Positions 16,103 to 26,081 are shown, numbered from the stretch's first letter. The stretch: 64,000 bases of DNA from Sphingosinicella sp. BN140058 (GCF_004135585.1 NZ_CP035501.1:5341501-5405500); one strand, 5' to 3'. Translations and numbers: made by a program. The notes: generated by a model from the letters alone, not told the origin.

Positions 16103-16804
16103 ATGGGGCTCGCCAAGGCTTATGTCGAGATACGTGCCGGATCGCGCAAGGGCGAGCGGCTGCAGGTACTGTTCAATCCGGCCGAATACAGTCTGGAACG
16201 GGCCAATGCCTACAAGTCGACGGCCTTGCCGGGCCTCGGCAGTCCGCTCATCCAGTTCGTCAACGGCGATGCGCAGACCCTGTCGATGGATCTTTTCCTC
16301 GACGATTATACCGACCCGGAAGGTCCGCTCGAGGATCTGCTCAGCCTGACCGGCGGGGTGCCGAAGAGCGTTCGCGAGCGGATCGACGCCTTCACCGCGC
16401 TGCTCGACATCGCGCCCGAACTGCACGCGCCGCCGCCGGTGCGTTTCGTCTGGGGGCCGTTGCGCTTCGATGCCGTCATCGAAAAGATCGGGCGCAAGGC
16501 GAACCTGTTCCGCCCCGACGGCACGCCTGCCCGGGCGACCCTCTCCGTGGCCTTCCGTGAATACCGGCCCTTGTCGCGCGACGCACCGCAGGTTCGGCTC
16601 GAATCGACCGATCGCACCAAGCGCCGCCAGATCAACGCCGCCGAATCGATCTGGCTGATTGCCGACAAGGAATATGGCGATCCCCGTCACTGGCGGGTGA
16701 TCGCCGAAGCGAGCGACGTGGACGAACCCCGCAGCCTGCAGCCTGGCGACTGGCTGCTGCTGCCGCCGCTGGAGGCGAGCGATGCTCCGAACCGCCCGTT
16801 CTAG
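16103..16804 (+). CDS. LysM-containing baseplate protein (Afp7-like)
   Basis: 233 residues. The N-terminal part, KGERLQVLFNPAEYSLERAN and LSMDLFLDDYTD, matches the family of eCIS/phage proteins that link tube and spike (Afp7, gp53-like). The C-terminal ~55 residues form a LysM-like module (SIWLIADKEYGDPRHWRVIAE and LQPGDWLLLPPL). LysM here mediates assembly rather than secreted peptidoglycan binding (known for the family). GAGGAGGGGCGG serves as ribosome site. Its end overlaps the gpD gene by 23 bases. Confidence 0.88.
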   Translation: MGLAKAYVEIRAGSRKGERLQVLFNPAEYSLERANAYKSTALPGLGSPLIQFVNGDAQTLSMDLFLDDYTDPEGPLEDLLSLTGGVPKSVRERIDAFTALLDIAPELHAPPPVRFVWGPLRFDAVIEKIGRKANLFRPDGTPARATLSVAFREYRPLSRDAPQVRLESTDRTKRRQINAAESIWLIADKEYGDPRHWRVIAEASDVDEPRSLQPGDWLLLPPLEASDAPNRPF

Positions 16805-17900
16805 CGCCGCGCCCGGCCTCTACGTCCCCGGCGCGTCGATCGATCTCGGCGCGTTCGACCAGGACATGCGGCTGAGCCATGGCCTCGTCTTCACCCAGGT
16901 CGAAGTGGATCTCCAGCTCAGCGTCGCCGGCCAGTTCCGCTTCACCATCCCGCATGCGTTCGACGCCGAACGCGGCGACTTCTTCACCCCCTTCGGCAAG
17001 CCGCTGATGCCGCTTCTGAAGCTCGGTACGCGGGTGTGGATCCGGATGGGCTACGGCGACCGGGCGCAGCAGACGCCGCTCTTTGCCGGCTTCATCACGG
17101 CGCTCGGCACCGGCTTTGCCGAAGGCGGCGCGCCCGAGGTGGAGGTCTCCGGAACCGACGCCACCTATCTGATGACGCTCGGCACCAAGGAGCATCGCTT
17201 CGAGAGCAAGAGCGTGCGCGATGCCGTCGCCCTCGTGGCGCAGCAGAACGGCTTTTCGCTCAAGTTCAGCGGCACGCCGCCGAGCAACGTGACGCTCGAT
17301 TCCAATCTCCAGACCGACCTCGAATTCCTCGGCAAGCTCGCCCAGAACTTCTCGACACCGCAGCAGAAATGGGAGTTCTTCGCACGGCCTCGCAAGAGCG
17401 GTGACGAGCTTCATTTCAGACCCCGCAGCGAGATCGAGCCGCCGCTCGCGACTCTGAAATGGGGCGTCGACCTGCTCAGCTTCAAACCGGAGATCAACCT
17501 CGGCAATCAGGTCAGCAAGGTCGAGGTGCACGGCTGGGACGAGCTCAAGAAAGAAAAGATCCTCGGAGTCGCCACCGCCGACGGGCAGGGCGGCAAGCCC
17601 GGCGGCGACATCCAGCGCGCCGCGTTCGGCCGCGAGACGGTGCTCGAGCTCAGGCTGCCAGTGAAATCGAAGGAAGAAGCCGACCAGCGTGCGGCGGCGG
17701 CGCTCGCCAAGCGCACCAACGATCTGGTCAAGGGCGACGGCGAGACTCTCGGCTTTCCCGAATTGCTGCCGGATACCAGCGTCGCTTTGGTTGGTCTCGG
17801 CGAGCAATTCTCCAAGACCTATTACGTCACCAAGACCGTCCACCGATATGACAGCGGCGGCTACCGAACCCGGTTCTCGATCGAGAGGCCGGCAGCATGA
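16782..17900 (+). CDS. Spike base protein, phage late control gpD-like
   Basis: 372 residues. The first part (APGLYVPGASIDLGAFDQDM, TQVEVDLQLSVAGQFRFTIP, GTRVWIRMGYGD) and the central VEVSGTDATYLMTLG with SVRDAVALVAQQNGFSLKF correspond to the gpD/VgrG N-terminal domain that forms the spike base. In Afp8 and VgrG this half is fused to the OB-fold/needle half; here the two halves are separate genes (next feature). The C-terminus has a repeated strand pattern and ends before the gpV gene with a 4-base overlap. Confidence 0.88.
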   Translation: MLRTARSSAAPGLYVPGASIDLGAFDQDMRLSHGLVFTQVEVDLQLSVAGQFRFTIPHAFDAERGDFFTPFGKPLMPLLKLGTRVWIRMGYGDRAQQTPLFAGFITALGTGFAEGGAPEVEVSGTDATYLMTLGTKEHRFESKSVRDAVALVAQQNGFSLKFSGTPPSNVTLDSNLQTDLEFLGKLAQNFSTPQQKWEFFARPRKSGDELHFRPRSEIEPPLATLKWGVDLLSFKPEINLGNQVSKVEVHGWDELKKEKILGVATADGQGGKPGGDIQRAAFGRETVLELRLPVKSKEEADQRAAAALAKRTNDLVKGDGETLGFPELLPDTSVALVGLGEQFSKTYYVTKTVHRYDSGGYRTRFSIERPAA

Positions 17901-18532
17901 ACGAACTCCTCTTCGATCTCGAGGCGCATCGCGAGGCGGGCGGCAGCGTCGCCGGCGTCGCGACCGGGACGGTGACCGACAATCAGGATCCCGAGCAGCT
18001 CGGCCGAGTCAAGCTGAAGCTGCCGTGGCGGGCAGACGATTTCGAATCCGACTGGGCCAGGGTGGTCACGCCGATGGCCGGCAACGGCCGCGGCCTCTAT
18101 CTGCTGCCCGAGGTCGGCGACGAGGTGCTGGTCGCGTTCGACCGCAACGACATCCGCTATCCCTATGTGCTCGGGGCGTTGTGGAGCCGCACCGACGCGC
18201 CGCCCGACGGCGCCGCGACGAGCGAAAACGACATACGGATGCTGCGCACGCGCAAGGGCCACGTGCTCAAATTCGACGATGCCAAGGCGAAGGGCGCAAT
18301 CACCATCGAGCTCGACGACGGCAAGAAGATCGAGATCGACGACGACGGCATCCGCCTGTCGGATGGAATGAGCAAAGTGACGATGGACGCCAAGGCGGGA
18401 TCGGTGACGATCGAGGCGGCCCAGTCGCTGAACCTCAAGGCGCCAAAGATCACCGTCGAGGCATCGGCGACCCTGGAGCTCAAGGGCGGCGGCGCGCTCA
18501 GCGCCAGCGCCGGCATCGTGAGGATCAACTGA
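17897..18532 (+). CDS. Spike needle protein, gpV/VgrG OB-fold and beta-helix
   Basis: 211 residues. The OB fold is recognisable by VTDNQDPEQLGRVKLKLPW, RVVTPMAGNGRGLYLLPEVG and DEVLVAFDRNDIRYPYVLGA, which is the baseplate assembly protein V/VgrG gp5-OB signature. The C-terminal ~75 residues are short repeating strands (KGAITIELDDGKKIEIDDDG, GSVTIEAAQSLNLKAPKITV) that would make the triple-stranded needle. With the gpD-like protein it equals one Afp8/VgrG. It is directly coupled to the PAAR gene (TGATG). Confidence 0.93.
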   Translation: MNELLFDLEAHREAGGSVAGVATGTVTDNQDPEQLGRVKLKLPWRADDFESDWARVVTPMAGNGRGLYLLPEVGDEVLVAFDRNDIRYPYVLGALWSRTDAPPDGAATSENDIRMLRTRKGHVLKFDDAKAKGAITIELDDGKKIEIDDDGIRLSDGMSKVTMDAKAGSVTIEAAQSLNLKAPKITVEASATLELKGGGALSASAGIVRIN

Positions 18533-18831
18533 TGGGCCAGCCTGCTGCCCGCGTCGGCGATCCCACCGGACACGGTTCGCCGCTTGCGCCCGGCCCCGGC
18601 GCGCCGACGGTGCTGATCGGCGGCAAGCCGGCCTGGCGTGCCGGCGCCGACGTTCACGTCTGTCCCTTGGTCGACGGGGTCAAGCCGCATGTCGGCGGCG
18701 TGGTCGCCTTGGGCAGCGCGACCGTGCTGATCGGCGGACTGCCCGCAGCCCGCCAAGGCGACCAGATCGTCGAAGCCGGCGCCCCCAACCCGATCGCAGT
18801 GGGCGATCCCACCGTGCTGATCGGAGGCTGA
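18532..18831 (+). CDS. PAAR-like spike tip protein
   Basis: 99 residues of PAAR repeat: ARVGDPTGHGSPLAPGPGAP, TVLIGGKPAWRAGADVHVCP, SATVLIGGLPAARQGDQIVE and a final GDPTVLIGG. PAAR proteins cap the needle with a metal-binding cone. There is no C-terminal extension, so it is not itself an effector. The start ATG 18532 overlaps the gpV stop, and the gp25 gene starts two bases after its own stop. Confidence 0.93.
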   Translation: MGQPAARVGDPTGHGSPLAPGPGAPTVLIGGKPAWRAGADVHVCPLVDGVKPHVGGVVALGSATVLIGGLPAARQGDQIVEAGAPNPIAVGDPTVLIGG

Positions 18832-18832
18832 G

Positions 18833-19249
18833 ATGGACGCCGGCCGCCAGCGCGACTTCCTCGGGATCGGCTGGAGCTATCCGGTGGCGACCGATCCGCT
18901 CAGCGGCGATGTCGCGCTGTCCGCCTACGAGCGCGACATCAAGGAAGCGATCCGGATCATCCTGGAGACGGCGCCCGGCGAGCGCGTGATGCGCCCCCGC
19001 TTCGGCTGCGGCATCCACGATCTCGTGTTCGAGGAGATGAGCGCCACGACCCTGTTCGGAGTCGAGGCCGCGGTGCGCGAGGCGCTCACCCTGTTCGAGC
19101 CCAGGATCGAGCTCCAGGACGTGAACGTCGATCCGTTCCAGGCGACCAGCGGCATGCTGATCGTCTCGATCACCTACCGGGTCCGCCGGACCAACCAGAT
19201 CGACAATCTGGTCTACCCCTTCTTTTTCAAGGAAGGAGGACAGCCATGA
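18833..19249 (+). CDS. gp25-like baseplate wedge protein (Afp9-like)
   Basis: 138 residues with the gpW/gp25 signature: DFLGIGWSYPVATDPLSGDV, RDIKEAIRIILETAPGERVM and RPRFGCGIHDLVFE. This protein nucleates sheath assembly at the baseplate in phages, T6SS and eCIS (family knowledge). The C-terminal strands end VRRTNQIDNLVYPFFF. The start is ATG 18833; its last four bases overlap the large gpJ gene. Confidence 0.93.
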   Translation: MDAGRQRDFLGIGWSYPVATDPLSGDVALSAYERDIKEAIRIILETAPGERVMRPRFGCGIHDLVFEEMSATTLFGVEAAVREALTLFEPRIELQDVNVDPFQATSGMLIVSITYRVRRTNQIDNLVYPFFFKEGGQP

Positions 19250-22200
19250 GCGCGCCGCTCGACGGACGGCGTGCCCACGCCCTGCTCGAAGACATGCTGC
19301 GGCGCGCCCGGATCGCGCTGCCCCGCGACGGACAACCCGCCGAACCGGGCGAAGTCACCCGTGCCATCCTCGATGCGGCGGCGCGGATCGGCGAAGAGGT
19401 GACGCTCCGGCTGGACCGTGTTCCGGACAAGCAGGCCGACAATTTCTACACGGCGATGGGCCTCGGCCGCGATCCGGCGCGACCGGCGAAGCTCCCCGTC
19501 GCCTTCGAACTCGCCGAACGTGCGACCGCCGGATTGCTGGCGCCTGCCGGAACCCGCTTGAGCGTCGATGGTCCGGATGGACCGGTCGTGTTCGAGACCG
19601 AGCACGGCATCGAGCTCGTCCAGCACCGGATCGCGGCTCTCGCTGCGGTCGATGCGGCCGACGATACCATCTTTCTCGCCGCGAAGAGCGTGGTCGCGGG
19701 AAAGCTGCCGCGATCGGCGCCGCTGCGCCGCATGGTCCGCGGTGACGTCGGTGCCGGAGCGGCCAAGATCCAGCTCGATCCGGCCCTAGGCCTCGAAGCC
19801 GGCATGACCCTGCGGCTCGGCACCGCAGCCGACGCTCCCGAGCATGACGTCGTCGCGGTGGAAGGCGATCTGGTGACGCTGACACCTCTGCTCGGCGCTG
19901 CCCTCGCCGACGGCAGCGCGGTCAGCGAAGTGATTTCCTTCGCACCCTTTGCCGTCGGCGCCCGCAATCGGCAGGCGCATGCTCTGTATCTCGGCCATCC
20001 GACCTTGCTCGACATCGCGGCCGAGGCCACGATCGGCGTCACCGGCCTGTCGTTGCCGGCCGAAGCGGCGTGGAGCTGGTGGGGCAAGCTCGAGGGCGAC
20101 GACGCAGCCGGCTGGCACCCGCTGCGGGCGACGACACTCGGTTCCGGCCTCGCTCTCGCCAAGGCCAAAGGCGCTCCCGAGGAGCGCGAGGTCGGCGGAC
20201 GGACGAGCTTCTGGATCCGCGCCGCTTTGCCGGGCCCGTCGGCGTCCGCCGCGCGCGCGCAGGAGGTGCGGATCAGCGTTTCCGGCAGCGGCCGCTGCGG
20301 CGTGCCGCATGGCCAGCGCTGCAGCATCGCCGCAGACAGCCAGCCGATCGGCTATGAGGCGATCGCGGTGACCACGCCGATCGTGCCCAACCAGCCTTAC
20401 CACCCGTTCGGCCGCGAGCCGCGGATCTTCGACAGCTTCTACATCGGTTCGAAGGAGGTGTTCGGAAAGGCGGGCGCCGAAGTCGACCTCTGCATCACGC
20501 TCGGCGGGCCGAAATTCGGGCGCCTAGCCAGCGTTGAGGGCGGCGGCATCCTGCAGGTGTTCGGGGTCGGCGCCGACGGCCTCGTCTACCGCGCCTCCTT
20601 CGGCAGCGGGATCGCGCGGCTCGATCCGCTGCCGCGCGAAGGCGATCCGCTTCCGGCTTATGCGGCCATTTCCGCCGTGCTGGTCGGCTTTCACGTTCAT
20701 CTGTTCGTCGGCCGTGAAAACGGCGTCGAGCGCGCCGTCTTTCCATTCTTTATCAGTGACGTGACGCGCGACATGGTGTCATGGACTTCGATCGAACCCG
20801 CCACTCCGATCGGTGCCGTCGGAGCGATCGTTGCCTTCCCCCTCGATTCACCGGTCTTTTATGCACTGGCGGGAACGGGGCTGCTCGAGGGGAGGGTAGC
20901 GGAGCAGGGCTATGCCCTGCACCCGATCGAAACCGATGCGCCCGTCCAGCGGCTGGTGCGGATCCAGGCGACGGGCGCCGCCTTGGTGGTCGAGGGAGAG
21001 AGTGATGCGCCGGTCACCTTGTGGCGCGCTTGGCCGGATACGGAGTGGCAGGAACTAAGCAGCGGCCGGACCTGGCCGCTCGAACGGCTCGCTTGCTGGG
21101 AGCATCCGGATTCCGGCGGCACGTTCATGGTCGGTGGTTTCGATCGGACCGGAGACGAAGACCGCTGGCAGGTCGTGTTTCACCAGCTCGAATCTGGCGA
21201 TGCGCCGGTCCCGATCCCGGTCGACGAGGCCGATGTCGAGCCGGCGGAGATCACCTTCGAATGGTCGAACGTCGTCGAGGGCATACCGTCGGCGATGATC
21301 GCGACCACGACGCCGCGGCAGCTGATCCCAGTGGCGAGAACGGGTGGCGTCGAGTTCGTCACCGTCGAGGAACCGGAGCAGATCGGTGCCGGGGGCGGCG
21401 ATGGCCGCGCCTTCGTGCTCGGCGGCGCGAGAACGGTGATCCCGCGTGCCGATCTCGGCCTGCTCCACCGTGCCGGATCCGGCCGTGTCATCAAAATGGC
21501 GGTCACTGCCCGCCTGACGTTGGCCCCCGAAGCCATCTTTCCCAACCGTAGCGGCGTGTACGCGACTCCGGAGGACAATTCCGACCGCAGCAATGGCGAG
21601 GCCTATGCCTGGGAGCAGAGCGATGGAGGCCGCTTCCGCCGGCTGATGCCAATGCGCCCGTTCGCCGGAGTGCCGTCGCCCCTCGGCCATGTCGACTTCT
21701 GGACTCTCGACCTCAGCCAGAAACTCGACCTCCAGATCAAGTGGACCGGCGTCACCGACGGGGAGGAGGAGGAAGGGGATCCCCGTGCGATCGTCCAGAT
21801 CAGTCCGGAGGACCCATTTCCAGCCGCAACCACAGCTCTGACCATCCTCACCGCCGATCCGGGCCTTCCCGCTCCATCCGACTTCGGGATCTGGGATCTG
21901 GTGAAGACTTTCGATGCGCCGCTCGAGGAGCCGGATGCAGATGCCGAACCGGCCACCGCTTTCTGGACGGCGCTGGAATCCTTCCCGCAAACCGAGGCGC
22001 CACTGCCATTCTCGCTGCTCAAGCCCGCAGACGTATCCGGCGCCTTCGAAGCGATGACATTCGCCGATCCGGCCACCATCGAGGAGAGGCTGCGGCAAGG
22101 ACCGCTGACGGTGCTCGGGACGGATCGACGCCTGCTCACATTGGAGGCGTTCTCACCCAATGTTCTGATGGCGCGGCTGTCGCATGATCTGATCGGCCTC

Positions 22201-24213
22201 GACGAAGCGGTCGACTTCGTCACCGCGCCGGCACCCTGGTCCTTCGTCGGGCCGGACCAGCCGTCCAATCCGGCGCTCTCCTGGGAATATTGGAACGGCC
22301 GGTCCTGGTGGGCGCTCGAATGGGGCGACACCACCGGCAACCTCCAGTCCGACGGCGGCATCTTCTTCCGGGTTCCCAAGGATCTTGAGGAAACGGAAGT
22401 GGGGGGACGCAAGAACCGGTGGATCCGTGCCCGCCTGGTCGGCGGCGATTATGGCGAAGCGCGCGTCACCGTCACCACCATTCCGGCAGGTGCCGGACAG
22501 CAGCAAAGCGTCACCCGGGATCTTAGCGCCATCCGTGCGCCGTACATCATCGCCCTGCGCATGGGCTATTGCGTCACCGAGCCGGCGCGACCCGAAACGA
22601 TCCTCACCGAAGACAATCTCGGCATCATCGAGCGGACCGGCGCCAACGACGTCGATCTGCCGTTCCCGGTCTTCACCCCGGTGCGGGAGGCGATGAACCC
22701 GCCGGCGGCCCCGCAACCACCGGCGCCCGACCTCGAATGCGATCTGTGCCGGGAAGATGCGCAGCCCGACGCGCCGGAGCCGTCCGGTCCTGCGGGCGAG
22801 GATCCGCCGTCGGCACCTGCGGAGCGATCGCTGCTGATCGGCTTCGAACGTCCCGTGACAGCGATGCCGATCACGCTCTTCCTCGATGTTGCGCCGCTCG
22901 GCGGTTCCGGCGCTTTCACGGCGCATGTGCTGCGCGGCGGCCGGTTCGAGCCGGTCGAGATCGGCACCGATACGTCGCGCGCGGCCGGCGAGCCGGGGAT
23001 CGTGTCGCTGTTCGTCGCCGCTCCGCCCGATCGGGCGACCCTGTTCGGCACCGAGGCGCATTGGCTCCGGCTCGGTGTCGCCGGGCAATGGTCGCCCCAG
23101 CTCAACGCAGTGCATCCCAATGCCGTCATGGCGCTGTCGGTGGACAGCCGCCGCAATGAGAGCGTCGGCAGCTCGTCGGGGGCGCCGGATCAATCCTTCC
23201 GGCTGGCCGCCGCGTCGGTCGAGGAGACGAGCCTGCAGCTGTTCGTCCAGGAAGATGTGGGAGAAGAGGAGGCGCAGTCGCTCGAGACCAGCCCGCAGAT
23301 CGAGGGTCGTCCCGGGCCCTGGGTGCGGTGGCAGGCGGTCCCGGACGTACGCGATCGCGGTCCCTTCGAGCGAATCTTCGCGCTCGATTCCGAACAGGGT
23401 ACGATCCGCTTCGGCGACGGCGTGCGGGGGCGAATCCCGCCGGCCGGCAAGCCGCTGGTCGCGGTCGCCTATCGACATGTGACCGGAACGGGCGGCAACC
23501 ATGTCGCGGCGGGCGACGTGCTGACACCCATTTCGCCGCTGGCCGGAGTCGACAAGGTGGCGGCGCTGGACGCTTCGGCCGGCGGCAGCGATGTCGAAGG
23601 GATCGACGCGGCACGCCGCCGCGCCCCTGCCAAGCTCCGCCACGGTGGACGCATCGTCACCCTCGCCGATATCGAAGAGTTCGTCCGGGCGCGGTTTCCG
23701 CAGCTTGTGCAGGCACGGGCCCAGCCCTGGCGCGGAGGCGTGCGCCTGGTCGTCGTCGAACGCAGCGCGCCGCCGCCGCTGCCCGCCACCTTGCGGGAGA
23801 TTGCTGCCGCAGTGCGCGAGGTCGCAAGCTATGGCCTCGCCGCGCCGGGCCGGCTGACCGTGGCGGGGGCGAGGCTGCTTCCGGTCGGGGTCACAGTCTC
23901 GCTGATCCCGGATGATCCCGACCGATTTGCCGATCTCGCCGCCGAGGTCCGGACCGCACTCGCTGCCTTGTTCGATCCGGCGACGGGCGGCCTTGCCGGC
24001 ACCGGCTGGCCGCTCGGCGCCCGACCCGGCAAGGTGGATATCGCCGCAGCGCTGGCGGGCCTGGCGGATCGCGCGATCCTCTCCGAAATCGCGCTGGACC
24101 GGCGAGACCGGGCACAAGCGGAGCCTCTGCCTGAGCGCTTCCCGGCCGACGTGCTCGCAACCCTGTCGCGCGATGCGGTCATCGTCCGTCCGGCGCAGGA
24201 GGTCGCGGCATGA
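19246..24213 (+). CDS. Giant baseplate gpJ-like protein
   Basis: 1655 residues, far longer than phage gpJ (~300) and than most eCIS homologues I know (~650-1100). The N-terminus (ILDAAARIGEEVTLRLDRVP) and ~200 following residues resemble the wedge N-domain. The gpJ core lies near the C-terminus: IRFGDGVRGRIPPAGKPL (~1385), AYRHVTGTGGNHVAAGDVLT and ARRRAPAKLRHGGRIVTLAD (~1460). Between ~360 and ~1250 lie extra modules, including WEYWNGRSWWALEWGD segments and an Asp/Pro/Glu-rich linker with CDLC near ~1165. The extra part may form a baseplate appendage (inference). It overlaps the next gene. Confidence 0.88.
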   Translation: MSAPLDGRRAHALLEDMLRRARIALPRDGQPAEPGEVTRAILDAAARIGEEVTLRLDRVPDKQADNFYTAMGLGRDPARPAKLPVAFELAERATAGLLAPAGTRLSVDGPDGPVVFETEHGIELVQHRIAALAAVDAADDTIFLAAKSVVAGKLPRSAPLRRMVRGDVGAGAAKIQLDPALGLEAGMTLRLGTAADAPEHDVVAVEGDLVTLTPLLGAALADGSAVSEVISFAPFAVGARNRQAHALYLGHPTLLDIAAEATIGVTGLSLPAEAAWSWWGKLEGDDAAGWHPLRATTLGSGLALAKAKGAPEEREVGGRTSFWIRAALPGPSASAARAQEVRISVSGSGRCGVPHGQRCSIAADSQPIGYEAIAVTTPIVPNQPYHPFGREPRIFDSFYIGSKEVFGKAGAEVDLCITLGGPKFGRLASVEGGGILQVFGVGADGLVYRASFGSGIARLDPLPREGDPLPAYAAISAVLVGFHVHLFVGRENGVERAVFPFFISDVTRDMVSWTSIEPATPIGAVGAIVAFPLDSPVFYALAGTGLLEGRVAEQGYALHPIETDAPVQRLVRIQATGAALVVEGESDAPVTLWRAWPDTEWQELSSGRTWPLERLACWEHPDSGGTFMVGGFDRTGDEDRWQVVFHQLESGDAPVPIPVDEADVEPAEITFEWSNVVEGIPSAMIATTTPRQLIPVARTGGVEFVTVEEPEQIGAGGGDGRAFVLGGARTVIPRADLGLLHRAGSGRVIKMAVTARLTLAPEAIFPNRSGVYATPEDNSDRSNGEAYAWEQSDGGRFRRLMPMRPFAGVPSPLGHVDFWTLDLSQKLDLQIKWTGVTDGEEEEGDPRAIVQISPEDPFPAATTALTILTADPGLPAPSDFGIWDLVKTFDAPLEEPDADAEPATAFWTALESFPQTEAPLPFSLLKPADVSGAFEAMTFADPATIEERLRQGPLTVLGTDRRLLTLEAFSPNVLMARLSHDLIGLDEAVDFVTAPAPWSFVGPDQPSNPALSWEYWNGRSWWALEWGDTTGNLQSDGGIFFRVPKDLEETEVGGRKNRWIRARLVGGDYGEARVTVTTIPAGAGQQQSVTRDLSAIRAPYIIALRMGYCVTEPARPETILTEDNLGIIERTGANDVDLPFPVFTPVREAMNPPAAPQPPAPDLECDLCREDAQPDAPEPSGPAGEDPPSAPAERSLLIGFERPVTAMPITLFLDVAPLGGSGAFTAHVLRGGRFEPVEIGTDTSRAAGEPGIVSLFVAAPPDRATLFGTEAHWLRLGVAGQWSPQLNAVHPNAVMALSVDSRRNESVGSSSGAPDQSFRLAAASVEETSLQLFVQEDVGEEEAQSLETSPQIEGRPGPWVRWQAVPDVRDRGPFERIFALDSEQGTIRFGDGVRGRIPPAGKPLVAVAYRHVTGTGGNHVAAGDVLTPISPLAGVDKVAALDASAGGSDVEGIDAARRRAPAKLRHGGRIVTLADIEEFVRARFPQLVQARAQPWRGGVRLVVVERSAPPPLPATLREIAAAVREVASYGLAAPGRLTVAGARLLPVGVTVSLIPDDPDRFADLAAEVRTALAALFDPATGGLAGTGWPLGARPGKVDIAAALAGLADRAILSEIALDRRDRAQAEPLPERFPADVLATLSRDAVIVRPAQEVAA

Positions 24214-26081
24214 TCCCGTTCGTGTCCCGCCTCGACGATATCGATTACGATCGGCTGGTCGAGATCGCGCGCAGCCGTCTGCCGGCGCTGGCGCCGCAAT
24301 GGACCGACTACAACATCCACGATCCCGGCATCATGCTCGTCGAGCTGCTCGCCTGGATTGCCGACAGTCAGGTCTATTCGCTGGCAAGGGATCGCAAGGA
24401 CGAGCGTCTCGCCATGGCCGCCCTGCTCGGCGTCGTGCCGCGCGGCGCGGTACCCGCATCCGGCGTGGTCTACCCGGTAGAGCCGCCCGAGGTCAGCCTG
24501 CCACTGCCGGCGGGGCGGCGAACCGTTCCCGTTCGGGCCCGCGCGCCTCGGGTCGAGACCGTCACCGCCGTCGATCTGCTGCCGATCGAGATCGTTCAGA
24601 TCACCCTTGGAGAGGGCAGCGGGTCGTCGGAGGTGACCCGGATCAACGCCCGCGCAGGGGCCGGTTTCCAGCCGTTCGGGCCGCGCGCGGCCCCCGGGAC
24701 TTCGCTGACGATTGCATTGGCGCTGAAATCGGGCGCACAGCCGCCTGCGGGCGAATGCCTGTTGTCCCTCGGCTTTGAAACGGACGTGAAGGGCGCGGCC
24801 GCGACCGGCCTTGGCGGCATCGACGCGGAACTGACGGGCTTCGGACCGCTGGTTCGTGTCTTCGACAGCAGCCACGACATGCAGACCAGCGGTGCCATGG
24901 TCTTCAAAGTCGCCGATGCCGCGCGGCTCGATGGCGGCGTAATCGTGCTTCGCCCGCGCCAGCCCGCCTCGCTGGTGCCGAGGCTGCTCCGCATCGACGT
25001 CAACGCCATTCCGGTCGTGCAGCGCGCCACGTTCGACGATGCCCTCGTCCTGCGCGGCAACGATCGCCCCGCGCAGAGCGTCATGATCGAGCCGGCGGGC
25101 CTGTTCGGAAGCGATGAGATGCCGTCGGCTGGTGACGCTGCGGCACCGCCCATATGGTCCCTCGTCGACAGCGATCCTGCCGCGCTGCGCGTGCGCACAA
25201 TAGGGGGCGCCGCATGGCATCCGGCGCCGCTCGATCTGTGCGGACCAGCGGACGCCTGCTATGCGATGGACGAGCGTGCCGACGGCAGCGGGATCGCGCT
25301 GCGGTTCGGCAACGGGGTCAACGGCCGAAAGCCGGCACTGGATGAGACGCTCGCGGTGTCGCTCCGGCTGAGCTGCGGCCGTCGCGGCAACGTCGCAAGC
25401 CTGCTCGATTGGCGCGTCGATGGCTTGATCCCTGTCGTCCGCAACCGCGAGGGCTTCGCCGGCGGTGCCGACCGGGAGGATGTGGCCGCGGCATTGTCGC
25501 GGGCGCGCGCCCGGCTGCGCGACTCCCGGCTGCTCGCAACGTCGGCCCAGCTGCGGGGCGCCGTGGCGGGGCTGCCGGCCCAGTTCGGAGTGGGCCGGAT
25601 CGAAGTCGAGGAAGGGTGGGAAAAGGGGCGGCGGACCCCGGCGAGCCCCGCCACCCGCACCCTTGTCGTCGCACGCGCGGACCATGGCACGGAAACGGCG
25701 GCCTGGCTGCGCGCGGTCGACCGCGCCGTGCGGCCGCGCATCGCCTTCGGAGAGCGTCTCGCGGTGATTGCGCCGGACTGGCGGCGTTTCCGGATCCGTA
25801 TCGACGCGGTCTTCGCACCGCGCACCCTCGCGGCCGACGTTCGCGAGGCGGTGGAGGCCGACCTTGCACAGCGGTTCGATCCCGGTTCGACCACGGCATG
25901 GCCGATGGGGCGCGACGTCGACGCGACCGCCGTCGCCGGTTGGGTCCGCCGGGTGCCGGGCATCGCAGAGGTGCGTTCGCTCGCTCTGGTTTCGAACGCG
26001 GGCGCAGCCTTGGACACCGTGCCCGTCGGCCGCGGTGCGCTGCCCCTGCTCGAAGGCGTGGAGTGGGAGGCGCTGACATGA
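24210..26081 (+). CDS. Second baseplate gpJ-like protein
   Basis: 623 residues. The N-terminal signature APQWTDYNIHDPGIMLVELL plus AWIADSQVYSLARDRKDERL is typical of putative baseplate assembly proteins in eCIS clusters. The gpJ core contains LRFGNGVNGRKPALDETLAV (~368), LRLSCGRRGNVASLLD and, towards the end, RSLALVSNAGAAL. Two gpJ-type proteins in tandem build the wedge heterodimer seen in such particles (Afp11/12 arrangement, inferred). The gene overlaps both neighbours by 4 bases (ATGA). Confidence 0.88.
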   Translation: MIPFVSRLDDIDYDRLVEIARSRLPALAPQWTDYNIHDPGIMLVELLAWIADSQVYSLARDRKDERLAMAALLGVVPRGAVPASGVVYPVEPPEVSLPLPAGRRTVPVRARAPRVETVTAVDLLPIEIVQITLGEGSGSSEVTRINARAGAGFQPFGPRAAPGTSLTIALALKSGAQPPAGECLLSLGFETDVKGAAATGLGGIDAELTGFGPLVRVFDSSHDMQTSGAMVFKVADAARLDGGVIVLRPRQPASLVPRLLRIDVNAIPVVQRATFDDALVLRGNDRPAQSVMIEPAGLFGSDEMPSAGDAAAPPIWSLVDSDPAALRVRTIGGAAWHPAPLDLCGPADACYAMDERADGSGIALRFGNGVNGRKPALDETLAVSLRLSCGRRGNVASLLDWRVDGLIPVVRNREGFAGGADREDVAAALSRARARLRDSRLLATSAQLRGAVAGLPAQFGVGRIEVEEGWEKGRRTPASPATRTLVVARADHGTETAAWLRAVDRAVRPRIAFGERLAVIAPDWRRFRIRIDAVFAPRTLAADVREAVEADLAQRFDPGSTTAWPMGRDVDATAVAGWVRRVPGIAEVRSLALVSNAGAALDTVPVGRGALPLLEGVEWEALT

